The translations under genes were made by a program, and so were the position numbers. The notes under the pieces are model-generated. The model was not told the DNA's origin, ran no database searches, and saw only the letters and a list, made by a program, of their open reading frames with translations. Positions 8,439 to 15,855 of a stretch of DNA of 33,876 bases are shown one piece after another. How positions within the stretch are numbered: position 1 is the stretch's first letter; every line of letters begins with the position of its first letter. This DNA comes from JAYODW01 sp038116745 (lineage in GTDB: Bacteria > Pseudomonadota > Gammaproteobacteria > Ga0077536), in the NCBI GenBank assembly GCA_038116745.1, contig JAYODW010000047.1, positions 1 through 33,876 of the forward strand. The letters run 5' to 3'.

Positions 8439-8453
8439 TTCCGAAATGTGAAC

Positions 8454-8497
8454 TCGACTTTCCGCTCGGTTGCTCAAAGAGCAATTTGAGAGGTCGA
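8454..8497 (+). promoter_or_regulatory. Alternative stem-loops between rpsP and rimM
   Basis: TTGCTC (8470-8475) and GAGCAA (8479-8484) form a 6-bp hairpin with an AAA loop, inside an outer stem 8454-8461/8490-8497 (8 pairs, two G-U). CTCAAA (8473-8478) can pair instead with TTTGAG (8485-8490), excluding the first hairpin. The rimM ribosome-binding site (GAGGT, 8496-8500) overlaps the 3' edge of the outer stem. A role in keeping rimM expression below rpsP is inferred. Confidence 0.45.
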
Positions 8498-8510
8498 GGT
8501 CACGCATTCG

Positions 8511-9032
8511 ATGAGCGATCTTGATCGGGCGCGGCGGATTCTAGTAGGCAAGGTAGGCGCCGCTTTTGGAACTCGAGGCTGGGCGCGAATAAATTCGTTT
8601 ACCCGGCCAGCTTCAAACCTCTTCAGCTACCAGAATCTGTGGTTGGAACAGGCGGAGCAGAGTACACCCTTGGTGATTCTGGAATGGGCGCCGTATCAAA
8701 GCAGTTTCATAGCGCGTTTGGGCGGCGTCGATTGCAGAGAACAGGCGTCAGCGCTGTGCAATGTTTCCATCCTGGTTTCGCGAGATCAGTTCCAGGAACC
8801 AGATCCTGGAGAATACTACTGGGCCGATCTGATCGGTTGTGTGGTGTTGGATGGTCACGACTCGGAAATTGGTCGTGTGGCGGAGATTCTTGAAACGGGT
8901 GCTCATGACGTTATGCGAGTGATTGGCTCTCATCAACATCTCATCCCTTTTGTTCGAGAAGTTTATGTCCTGCAGGTTGATGTCATAGGAAAAAGAATCC
9001 GGGTCAGGTGGGAAGCCGGCTGGGGTGACTGA
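8511..9032 (+). CDS. rimM: Ribosome maturation factor RimM
   Basis: RimM binds S19 and helps 30S head maturation. The 173-residue protein has the N-terminal RimM domain opening with VGKVGAAFGTRGWARI. The C-terminal PRC-barrel opens with GEYYWADLIGCVV, contains LETGAHDVMRV and ends in LIPFVREVY. These match the family blocks; the first block is slightly divergent (GAAFGTRGWARI rather than the commoner G-x-x-G-x-x-G-W/E form). The ATG has GAGGT 10 nt upstream. The 72-nt gap after rpsP carries the alternative stem-loops noted separately. Two bases separate its stop from trmD, suggesting coupled translation. Confidence 0.95.
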   Translation: MSDLDRARRILVGKVGAAFGTRGWARINSFTRPASNLFSYQNLWLEQAEQSTPLVILEWAPYQSSFIARLGGVDCREQASALCNVSILVSRDQFQEPDPGEYYWADLIGCVVLDGHDSEIGRVAEILETGAHDVMRVIGSHQHLIPFVREVYVLQVDVIGKRIRVRWEAGWGD

Positions 9033-9034
9033 CT

Positions 9035-9790
9035 ATGCGTTTCACCGTTATCACTTTGTTCCCGGACCTCTTAGAGACATTCAGCGATACGGGGATCGTG
9101 GGCCGGTGCCGTGAACGGGGGTTGGTATCAATCTCTGCGCTGGATTTGCGGGATTTTTCAAACAGCGCTCGACGCGACGTCGATGATGCTCCGTTCGGCG
9201 GCGGTCCTGGCATGGTCTTAGGTGCTCCACCTCTCAAGTCAGCGATTGCGACTGCTCGGGAGCTCGGCGATTCACCGGCACATGTAATTTATCTGACACC
9301 GCAGGGGCGACGATTCGATCAACGTAGCCTTGTTGAGTTGATGTCCTTCCAGCACCTCGTGTTTGTCGCGGGGAGGTACGAGGGCGTAGATGAGAGGATT
9401 GTGGCTAATTATGTTGATAGCGAGTGGTCGCTGGGTGACTTTGTAACGTCTGGCGGCGAACTTCCTGCGATGGTCATGATTGATGCCCTGGTGAGGCAAC
9501 TCCCGGGAGCCCTGGGGCATGAAAGGTCCGCCCTTGAAGACTCTTTTAGCGATGGATTGCTTGATTACCCGCACTACACCCGGCCTCGGGTTTTCGAGGG
9601 TAAGGCAGTGCCCGAGGTCCTGCTTAGCGGCGACCACGATGCCATTCGACGGTGGCGGCGCGCGCAGCAGCTTCTACGAACCGCCGAGCGTCGGCCTGAT
9701 TTGTTTCTCGACGTCGATCTGAGAGATGAAGATCGGGAGTTGATCAAATGCTACACAGTAAACGTAGCGGAAAAACGCGAAGAAAAATGA
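9035..9790 (+). CDS. trmD: tRNA (guanine-37-N1)-methyltransferase TrmD
   Basis: TrmD methylates G37 next to the anticodon using S-adenosylmethionine, preventing +1 frameshifting. The protein has 251 residues, the family length. The SPOUT trefoil-knot blocks are all present: YLTPQGRRF, GRYEGVDERI and SLGDFVTSGGELPAM. The DAPFGGGPGM loop in the N-terminal part and LLDYPHYTRP in the C-terminal part are also intact. The ATG is 2 nt after the rimM stop. The 110-bp gap to rplS contains a separate promoter, so trmD and rplS can be expressed at different levels. Confidence 0.97.
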   Translation: MRFTVITLFPDLLETFSDTGIVGRCRERGLVSISALDLRDFSNSARRDVDDAPFGGGPGMVLGAPPLKSAIATARELGDSPAHVIYLTPQGRRFDQRSLVELMSFQHLVFVAGRYEGVDERIVANYVDSEWSLGDFVTSGGELPAMVMIDALVRQLPGALGHERSALEDSFSDGLLDYPHYTRPRVFEGKAVPEVLLSGDHDAIRRWRRAQQLLRTAERRPDLFLDVDLRDEDRELIKCYTVNVAEKREEK

Positions 9791-9835
9791 TTCCCGGACT
9801 CAGAGAGCAAGTGGAAGCTGAGACGACAATAAGGG

Positions 9836-9864
9836 TCAACATTTGCACAGGATTCGAGTAGAAT
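9836..9864 (+). promoter_or_regulatory. Putative internal promoter of rplS
   Basis: TCAACA (9836-9841), a 17-bp spacer and TAGAAT (9859-9864), followed by CGCGCCGC. The -10 and discriminator closely resemble those of rpsO. It would give a leader of about 30 nt and could supply extra L19 mRNA beyond the operon transcript. Confidence 0.55.
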
Positions 9865-9900
9865 CGCGCCGCTTTACGCCACCCCTCCAGGTTGAAAATA

Positions 9901-10251
9901 ATGTCAAACATCATTGCGCAGTTGGAATCCGAGCAGATGCAGCGGTCGGTTCCGGAATTCGGTGCCGGCGACACGGTTGTCGTGCAGGTTAAAGTAATTG
10001 AGGGCAACCGTGAGCGTCTTCAGGCGTTCGAGGGTGTTGTAATCGCCAAGAAAAACCGGGGCCTGAATTCCTCTTTCACGGTGCGCAAAATTTCTCACGG
10101 GGAAGGTGTGGAACGTGTATTCCAGACCTATAGCCCTTTGATTGCCTCAATCGAGGTGAAAAGGCGAGGTGCCGTGCGGCGAGCGAAGCTCTACTACATG
10201 CGAGCTCTGCGAGGAAAAGCTGCGCGAATCAAAGAAAAAATTCGCAATTAG
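9901..10251 (+). CDS. rplS: 50S ribosomal protein L19
   Basis: L19 sits at the 30S-50S interface of the large subunit. The 116-residue product has the family blocks RLQAFEGVVIAKKNRGL, SFTVRKISHGEGVERVFQTYSP and VKRRGAVRRAKLYYMR. I chose the ATG at 9901 (MSNIIAQLE, matching the conserved family N-terminus) over the in-frame TTG at 9892, which would add three residues. The Shine-Dalgarno sequence is weak. It is the last gene of the S16 operon and convergent with the glutaredoxin-like gene; no clear intrinsic terminator is visible in the 39 bp between them. Confidence 0.97.
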   Translation: MSNIIAQLESEQMQRSVPEFGAGDTVVVQVKVIEGNRERLQAFEGVVIAKKNRGLNSSFTVRKISHGEGVERVFQTYSPLIASIEVKRRGAVRRAKLYYMRALRGKAARIKEKIRN

Positions 10252-10290
10252 AAAATCTTGATAGTTTGCTTGTACGCTCTTCGGGTATTG

Positions 10291-10629
10291 TCATGCGGCG
10301 AACTTTGACCGCAAATATTCAATGATGTCTGTTGACTCGTAGAGCCAGGTGACGGAGCCTTCCTCTCCAGCGATTCTCAGACACGGCACAGTCGCTTTGC
10401 CCCCTCCCTCAACGAGTGCGGTGCGATTCTCCGCAGACGTCAGAATGTCGCGGAGTTCAATATTGAGTTTGAGCGCGAGCATAGCGCGCTTCACGCGATT
10501 GCAGAACATGCAGCTCTCGTAATGGTAAAGCGTGAGCTGCTGACAAAGGCGATCAACCTCAGCTTGTTCTGCGCCACGTCGCTCGACACCGGGGATTTTC
10601 TCGGCCGGCCGGAACCAGTCATCCAGCAT
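10291..10629 (-). CDS. Glutaredoxin-like thioredoxin-fold protein
   Basis: A 112-residue protein with a glutaredoxin/GST N-terminal thioredoxin fold. The redox motif is CMFC (Cys40 and Cys43), preceded by the beta-strand LTLYHYE. The cis-proline segment TVPCLRI (Pro82) and the C-terminal WLYESTDIIEYLRSKF helix match a widespread gammaproteobacterial glutaredoxin-family group. It probably reduces disulfides or binds glutathione in the cytoplasm; the substrate is unknown. The start at 10629 has AGGA seven bases upstream; an in-frame GTG at 10680 would add 17 residues without conservation I can recognise. It is transcribed divergently from xerD. Confidence 0.85.
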   Translation of the reverse strand: MLDDWFRPAEKIPGVERRGAEQAEVDRLCQQLTLYHYESCMFCNRVKRAMLALKLNIELRDILTSAENRTALVEGGGKATVPCLRIAGEEGSVTWLYESTDIIEYLRSKFAA

Positions 10630-10742
10630 TGTCAGTTCCTGCATAAGATTTTCTGATAGTAAGCTGCACAAAACTCGCACGTATTACAAGCATGCAGCGC
10701 GTCTCGCGCACTCGAGGACGCGGCTACTGCGTACTCAGAGGA

Positions 10743-11642
10743 ATGCCTTTGCAAGCAAAGATTGAAATCGTCTTGATGGCTCGCTTCTTAGAGTACCTGC
10801 TTCTCGAATGCGGGCTTAGCAGTAATACGGTTGCCGCCTATCGCCACGATCTTACACAGTTCGCTTTTTTTCTCCGGGATTTGAAGCGCAACGAGCTCTC
10901 GGCGACAGAGCCGGACATTCTCGGTTTTCTGGCAGCAAATCCAGTGTTAAGCACGCGCACCCTCGCGCGGCGCTTATCAAGCATAAGAAACTACTATCGG
11001 TTTCTCGGCAGGGAATCGCTGGTATCGGTCGATCCATGTGCACAAATCAGCACGCCGAGGCTGGGACGGGCTTTGCCGAAGGTGCTTTCGGAGGAAGATG
11101 TGGATTCCCTGCTTGAAGTGTCCCATGCGTCCACAGCACTCGGGCAGCGGGACAAAGCTATGCTTGAAACGCTGTATGCGACGGGACTCAGAGCATCCGA
11201 GCTCATTTCTCTTGAGATGGAGCAGGTGAACCTAGCGCAAGGTATTGTTCGTGTTAACGGTAAGGGGAACAAAGAACGTCTGGTCCCTCTTGGTGACGAA
11301 TCTGTGGCTCAGTTGCTTCAGTTTTTCAAAGAGGGAAGGCGAGAATTGGTTGGTAACGTCAAGTCACATGTGGTGTTTCCGACCCGACGGGGCGTCGCAA
11401 TGACCCGTCAGGCGTTCTGGCACATGATCAGGAAAACTGCGAGCAGAGCGGGGATAAGGGCTCATTTGAGTCCGCATGTACTTCGCCATGCGTTTGCTAC
11501 TCATTTGCTGAATCGAGGTGCTGACCTGCGAGTGGTGCAAACGCTTCTGGGCCACAGCGATATCTCGACCACCCAGATTTATACTCACGTTGCGTCTGAG
11601 CGGCTGAAGGCGCTTCACAAGCGGCACCATCCGAGAGGGTAG
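10743..11642 (+). CDS. xerD: Site-specific tyrosine recombinase XerD
   Basis: XerD acts with XerC at dif to resolve chromosome dimers during division. From the ATG at 10743 the protein has 299 residues (E. coli 298). A SAM-like core-binding domain (about 10-90) precedes the catalytic domain. The active-site residues are visible: Arg150 in ATGLRASE, Lys174 in NGKGNKERLVPL, His245 and Arg248 in SPHVLRHAFATHLL, His271 in LLGHSDISTTQIY and Tyr280. The C-terminal ERLKALHKRHHPRG is typical XerD. An upstream in-frame ATG (10692) would add 17 residues that do not match the family. dsbC follows, as in E. coli. No dif site was seen here; dif normally lies elsewhere, in the replication terminus. Confidence 0.95.
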   Translation: MPLQAKIEIVLMARFLEYLLLECGLSSNTVAAYRHDLTQFAFFLRDLKRNELSATEPDILGFLAANPVLSTRTLARRLSSIRNYYRFLGRESLVSVDPCAQISTPRLGRALPKVLSEEDVDSLLEVSHASTALGQRDKAMLETLYATGLRASELISLEMEQVNLAQGIVRVNGKGNKERLVPLGDESVAQLLQFFKEGRRELVGNVKSHVVFPTRRGVAMTRQAFWHMIRKTASRAGIRAHLSPHVLRHAFATHLLNRGADLRVVQTLLGHSDISTTQIYTHVASERLKALHKRHHPRG

Positions 11643-11804
11643 TCCCGTCAGGCCGATAGTGGTACGCCGCATCCAGAACAGAATAGCAGGCCACCGAAAG
11701 TTAGCTGGTGTGGCATGTAATAATTTGAGCAGCATGATTGAAGGACTCTCCGGTCGCACGGCAGGAAGGGGCTGGCAGAGCGGGCTATTACTGAAGGCGA
11801 AGTT

Positions 11805-12518
11805 ATGATGAAGAGAATGATCCTCTGCGTATTTTTGAGCTGCTGGTTGACCGCGGCTTGGGGTACGGAAGCTATTCGCGCGCGAATGGAAAAGATGTTT
11901 CCCGGGGAAACGGTGTCTTCGATCAGCCCTACCCCTATCCCTGGCGTGTTTGAAGTGATGCTTGGAACGTCCCTGTTTTACATGGACGAGAACGGAGCAT
12001 TTGCCATTCAAGGGGATTTGATAGACCTCGAGAAACGAGTGAATGTCTCGGATGCGAGACGCGCGGTCGCGCGGACTGAGGCCTTCGGTAAGTTGAACCG
12101 TGCTGATTTGATTGAATTTGGGCCGTCTGAGGACAAGACGAGAGCCACTCTCTACGTCTACACCGATATTGACTGTGGTTATTGCCGTAAGCTTCATCAA
12201 GAGGTTCCGGCCCTGAATGAAGCGGGGATTAAAGTCGCCTATCTTGCGTTCCCGCGATCAGGTCTGAACGGTGATTCTTATAAAAAAGCGGTAGGGGTCT
12301 GGTGTGCTGAAAACCGCCAGGAGGCTTTGACCGCTGCAAAGTCAGGCAAGGATGTGAAGCCCTTGGAGTGCGACAACCCAGTGGCATCCCAGTTTGAGCT
12401 AGGACGCTCAATGGGAGTTGGCGGCACTCCGGCGGTGTACACAGAGACAGGCGAGGAACTGGGCGGGTTCATTCCGGCGGAACGGTTGATCAAAATGCTT
12501 AACGAGGGACGGATCTGA
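11805..12518 (+). CDS. dsbC: Periplasmic thiol:disulfide isomerase DsbC
   Basis: DsbC is a periplasmic homodimer that rearranges wrong disulfides and is kept reduced by DsbD. The 237-residue precursor starts with a signal peptide (about 1-20, ending TAAWG). An N-terminal dimerisation domain (about 21-80), a linker helix and the thioredoxin-fold catalytic domain follow. The redox motif is CGYC (Cys124 and Cys127) and the cis-proline is in GGTPAV (Pro209). Cys167 and Cys189 correspond to the second, structural disulfide. GAAGG lies 8-12 nt upstream of the ATG. It follows xerD with a 162-bp gap and ends 3 bp from a convergent DUF3108 gene. A 24-codon ORF ends across its start. Confidence 0.94.
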   Translation: MMKRMILCVFLSCWLTAAWGTEAIRARMEKMFPGETVSSISPTPIPGVFEVMLGTSLFYMDENGAFAIQGDLIDLEKRVNVSDARRAVARTEAFGKLNRADLIEFGPSEDKTRATLYVYTDIDCGYCRKLHQEVPALNEAGIKVAYLAFPRSGLNGDSYKKAVGVWCAENRQEALTAAKSGKDVKPLECDNPVASQFELGRSMGVGGTPAVYTETGEELGGFIPAERLIKMLNEGRI

Positions 12519-12521
12519 CGG

Positions 12522-13271
12522 CTACTGAGAGTCTTCTGAGAGCGTCGCGCTCCGGTCTTTAGGGTGTGCCGGCAGCGATGCGAAGCTACGGAGCAACGCG
12601 GCGGTCTCGACGCCCTGCTTATCCCTGTAGACCACTTTTACAGCGTGCCAGGAAAGCTGTTTAGCAACCCAGACGGTCGTCTGTTTGCGGCTTCCAGGGT
12701 CCGAGCGGATCAGTTTGAGCCCGTCAAATCGCCCCAAGGGTGTATCCACCGAATCTAAGCCAGACCGTTCGAACCTGTATGTTTTTATGCGCGACTTGTC
12801 GGCTACAAGGTATAGAAAGTCCGACAGTCCACTCCGAAGGTCCAGCGTGATTTGCAGCTGGTAGCTAAGCTTGTCATGAGTCTTTAGTGCGGGTTGCCAA
12901 GAATAGGCTTCCGCGCTGTCCAGATGGACTGCGCTGTGCGTAGCCTGTTCAATAGAGAGAGTGAAATCCCGTTTGTTGCCCGGCTTGTCATCTTGGTAGA
13001 ACGAGGGCTCCAGCCTTCCATCGAGCAGTCTCCCCCGGCTGGTCTCCGCTGCTTTCCAGCCGGTTAAAAATCCGAGCAAGCCCTCTGCTTCGATTCGTGA
13101 TGTGTACTCATATGCTCCCTGAGGAGACAGCGTAAATCTGCGGGTCAGTGTTCCCAGCCGACTGTCCTTGCGGTACACGTCGTATTCTGCCGCGAATTGG
13201 GATGACTCAGTGCCAGAAGCGTAAGCTGGCAGCAGCGAGACAAGCAGAATCGGCATCAGAAACTGGCTCAC
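12522..13271 (-). CDS. DUF3108 family exported protein
   Basis: A 249-residue protein of the DUF3108 family, whose function is not established; members are predicted periplasmic beta-rich proteins. A signal peptide is visible (about 1-20, hydrophobic MPILLVSLLPAYA, cleavage near ASG). The rest has the family style: AEYDVYRKDSRLGTLTRRF near the N-terminus, then LEPSFYQDDKPGNKRDF and a late LGRFDGLKLIR followed by TTVWVAKQLSWHAVKVVY. The start is GTG at 13271; an ATG five codons later would leave a signal peptide with no leading hydrophilic part. The 199 bp to hldE hold no gene I can support and presumably carry divergent promoters. In several gammaproteobacteria this family sits next to purN, which is not here. 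Confidence 0.8.
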   Translation of the reverse strand: MSQFLMPILLVSLLPAYASGTESSQFAAEYDVYRKDSRLGTLTRRFTLSPQGAYEYTSRIEAEGLLGFLTGWKAAETSRGRLLDGRLEPSFYQDDKPGNKRDFTLSIEQATHSAVHLDSAEAYSWQPALKTHDKLSYQLQITLDLRSGLSDFLYLVADKSRIKTYRFERSGLDSVDTPLGRFDGLKLIRSDPGSRKQTTVWVAKQLSWHAVKVVYRDKQGVETAALLRSFASLPAHPKDRSATLSEDSQ

Positions 13272-13470
13272 CGCGCTATGTTAAGCTCACGCCGCTTTGA
13301 ATACAGCAGTGCGGCGCGGCGACGAGAAAGCCTCTGGTGGGGCAGCGCCGGCCCTTGATCAGAACACGATTCAATGCTGGTCAGATCGATAGATTGGCGG
13401 AGAAAAGGGCTTTCGCCAGCGCTGCGATCCTTCGCAATGTCGCTTTCTACTTTTGGCCGGTGAGTTACCA

Positions 13471-14904
13471 ATGGACCGACGTTTGATGGACATTCGAGCG
13501 GGCCGAGTGCTTGTGGTGGGGGATTTGATCCTCGACCGTTACTGGAAGGGCGACACCCACCGGATTTCACCAGAAGCCCCCGTCCCAGTGGTGGCCGTTC
13601 GAGCGGTGGATGAATTCCTGGGCGGGGCCGCCAACGTTGCAGCGAACATTGCGTCGATTGGTGGCAACGCGACCCTTATCGGCGCCGTAGGTAATGATGC
13701 AGACGGCGCATTAATCCGCGATGTCTCTAGTTCTAAGGGCGTAGAGCCGGACTTCGTCGTGCTTGAGGGCGTGTCTACGATAGTCAAACTTCGAGTCGTC
13801 AGTCAGCAGCAACAGTTGGTCAGAGTTGACTTCGAACCGCCGGAACTTCCATCTGTAGGGTCTGAGATTCTGGATCGTGTGCGAACGCACCTGGCAGATC
13901 ACCAGGTGCTTGTGATTTCAGACTACGCGAAGGGGAGTGCCGCGTGTGCTCCAGAGCTGATTTCCCTTGCACGGGCTGCTGGAAAGACAGTGTTAGTGGA
14001 CCCGAAAAACATCGATTTCTCTATCTATTCCGGGGCCAGTCTCCTCACTCCAAACCTATCCGAGTTCGTTCGTGCTGCAGGGCCCTGTGGCTCGTTGGGC
14101 GTTCTAAAGAGCCGAGCCTTGGAGCTCATTAATGATTTGGGGCTGGGGGCGATTTTGATCACGCGTGGCGCAGAAGGGATGACTCTCGTCGAAGCGTCAG
14201 GAGACTGTGTGCATCTTGATGCCCATGGGCATGAGGTGTTCGATGTGACTGGCGCCGGAGATACGGTTTGCGCCGTCGTTGCAGCCTGTCTAAGCGGAGG
14301 AGGGAAGCTGCCGGAAGCCATTCAGCTTGCGAATACCGCAGCGGGTCTGGTTGTCTCAAAATTTGGCACCGCGACTGTGAGCAAAGCTGAACTGGAGGCG
14401 GCAACTATGCGCGTTGCCCAGCCGCCCCAAGGAGCGTTGAGCGTTCCCGAGCTGCTTGACCTGCGTCAGACGGCGCGGACACGGGGAGAGCGGGTAGTCA
14501 TGACCAATGGATGTTTTGATGTGCTGCACGAGGGTCATGTCCGGTTTCTGCAGACTGCTCGAGCGCTTGGCGACCGCCTGATAGTTGCGCTTAATACTGA
14601 CGAGTCGGTGCGCAAACTGAAAGGAGCGATGCGACCGCTGAATTCACTTGCATCGAGGGTCGCCGTGCTGGCGGCGCTGACGTGTGTGGATTGGGTTGTC
14701 TCGTTTGAAGAGGAAACCCCGCAAGCTCTGATTGAAAAAGTCCTCCCCGACTTGCTGGTTAAAGGTGGCGATTATGAGCAGGCTCAGATTGTCGGTCGGG
14801 AAGCAGTGGTCGCGGCGGGTGGCCAGGTCTGTGTCCTGCCCTACCTGGACGGCTATTCGACGACCAGCCTCATTGCGCGGCTCCGCCAATTGGAGGGGGC
14901 TTGA
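13471..14904 (+). CDS. hldE: Bifunctional heptose-7-phosphate kinase / heptose-1-phosphate adenylyltransferase HldE
   Basis: HldE phosphorylates D-glycero-beta-D-manno-heptose 7-phosphate at C1 and, in its second domain, transfers AMP to make ADP-heptose for the LPS inner core. The 477 residues equal E. coli HldE. The N-terminal ribokinase-fold domain (about 1-320) has GDLILDRYW, RISPEAPVPVV, GGAANVAANIASIG and the DVTGAGDTV active-site loop. The C-terminal nucleotidyltransferase domain (about 340-477) has TNGCFDVLHEGHVRFL with its HxGH motif, and DLLVKGGDY. I chose ATG 13471, with GGTGA 7 nt upstream, over an in-frame TTG at 13453. The stop abuts the hldD start (TGAATG), so both ADP-heptose genes are coupled. 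Confidence 0.96.
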   Translation: MDRRLMDIRAGRVLVVGDLILDRYWKGDTHRISPEAPVPVVAVRAVDEFLGGAANVAANIASIGGNATLIGAVGNDADGALIRDVSSSKGVEPDFVVLEGVSTIVKLRVVSQQQQLVRVDFEPPELPSVGSEILDRVRTHLADHQVLVISDYAKGSAACAPELISLARAAGKTVLVDPKNIDFSIYSGASLLTPNLSEFVRAAGPCGSLGVLKSRALELINDLGLGAILITRGAEGMTLVEASGDCVHLDAHGHEVFDVTGAGDTVCAVVAACLSGGGKLPEAIQLANTAAGLVVSKFGTATVSKAELEAATMRVAQPPQGALSVPELLDLRQTARTRGERVVMTNGCFDVLHEGHVRFLQTARALGDRLIVALNTDESVRKLKGAMRPLNSLASRVAVLAALTCVDWVVSFEEETPQALIEKVLPDLLVKGGDYEQAQIVGREAVVAAGGQVCVLPYLDGYSTTSLIARLRQLEGA

Positions 14905-15855
14905 ATGATTTTGGTTACGGGAGGTGCGGGTTTTATTGGCAGTAATCTGATCAGGACGCTCAATTCGGCGGGACGCAGCGATATCCTGGTTGTCGACGAT
15001 CTGAGGGACGGAGCGAAAGCGTTGAATCTGTCGAATTGCGTGATCGCCGACTTTGTCGATGTAGAGACCTGTCTCCGAAAACTGGAAACGTCGCAGGAAA
15101 TCTCAGAGTCGCCGGTAGAGCAGGTGTACCACCTTGGCGCCTGTTCTGACACAACACAGTGGGATGCCTCCTTTCTCATGAGAGTGAACTTCGCTTTCAC
15201 GAAACTGCTGTTTAAATACTGCATGGATCGCGCTGTCGGTATGGTGTACGCGTCGAGCGCCGCTGTGTACGGTGCGACTCGGGAGTTTCGCGAAGAAGCG
15301 GCCTGCGAAAAGCCCTTGAATCCTTATGGTTACTCAAAATTGGTGTTCGACCAGTACTTTCGGCGGCAGCTTGGCGGATTGACTGCCCCTGTGATCGGAC
15401 TGAGGTACTTCAACGTCTATGGACCCTATGAGACTCACAAGGGGCGTATGGCGAGTGTTGTCTATCATTTTCACCATCAGATAAAGCAGACCGGTTGCGC
15501 TCAGCTGTTTGGTGCCTCTCATGGTTGCGCAGATGGGGAGCATCGGCGTGATTTCATTTATGTAAAAGATGTCGTCGATGTGACTTTATGGTGCGGCACT
15601 CAACCGCTGGAGCGTAGCGGCATCTACAACTGCGGGACCGGCTGCGCACGTTCTTTCAACGATGTGGGCCATACTTTGATGGCGCAACTGGGACATGGCG
15701 CGATCGAGTACGTGCCCTTCCCGTCAGATTTGCTTCAGGCCTATCAAGCCCATACTCAGGCTGACCTCAGTCGTTTCTCTGATCTCAGGTTTCCAGGACG
15801 TTTTACCTCGCTTGAGTCTGGAATTGCGGAGTACGTTAACTGGCTCAATTCCTGA
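14905..15855 (+). CDS. hldD: ADP-L-glycero-D-manno-heptose 6-epimerase HldD
   Basis: HldD epimerises ADP-D-glycero-D-manno-heptose at C6 to give the L,D form used in the LPS inner core. The 316-residue short-chain dehydrogenase/reductase starts with the NADP-binding GGAGFIGSN. It has ASSAAVYG with the active-site Ser and the YGYSK catalytic Tyr/Lys pair. The family signatures HLGACSDTTQWD, RYFNVYGPYETHKGRMASV and EHRRDFIYVKDV are intact. GGAGGGGG lies just upstream of the ATG and the start immediately follows the hldE stop. The stop overlaps the inferred CTG start of waaA. Confidence 0.96.
   Translation: MILVTGGAGFIGSNLIRTLNSAGRSDILVVDDLRDGAKALNLSNCVIADFVDVETCLRKLETSQEISESPVEQVYHLGACSDTTQWDASFLMRVNFAFTKLLFKYCMDRAVGMVYASSAAVYGATREFREEAACEKPLNPYGYSKLVFDQYFRRQLGGLTAPVIGLRYFNVYGPYETHKGRMASVVYHFHHQIKQTGCAQLFGASHGCADGEHRRDFIYVKDVVDVTLWCGTQPLERSGIYNCGTGCARSFNDVGHTLMAQLGHGAIEYVPFPSDLLQAYQAHTQADLSRFSDLRFPGRFTSLESGIAEYVNWLNS

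Noticed and set aside
10252..10290. Intrinsic terminator after rplS
   Set aside because: No stem followed by a T-run is visible between the convergent rplS and glutaredoxin-like genes.
11364..12200. 278-codon open frame on the minus strand across the end of xerD and most of dsbC
   Set aside because: Lies antisense to two certain genes, has a His/Arg/Pro/Ser-rich composition typical of shadow frames, and resembles no family.
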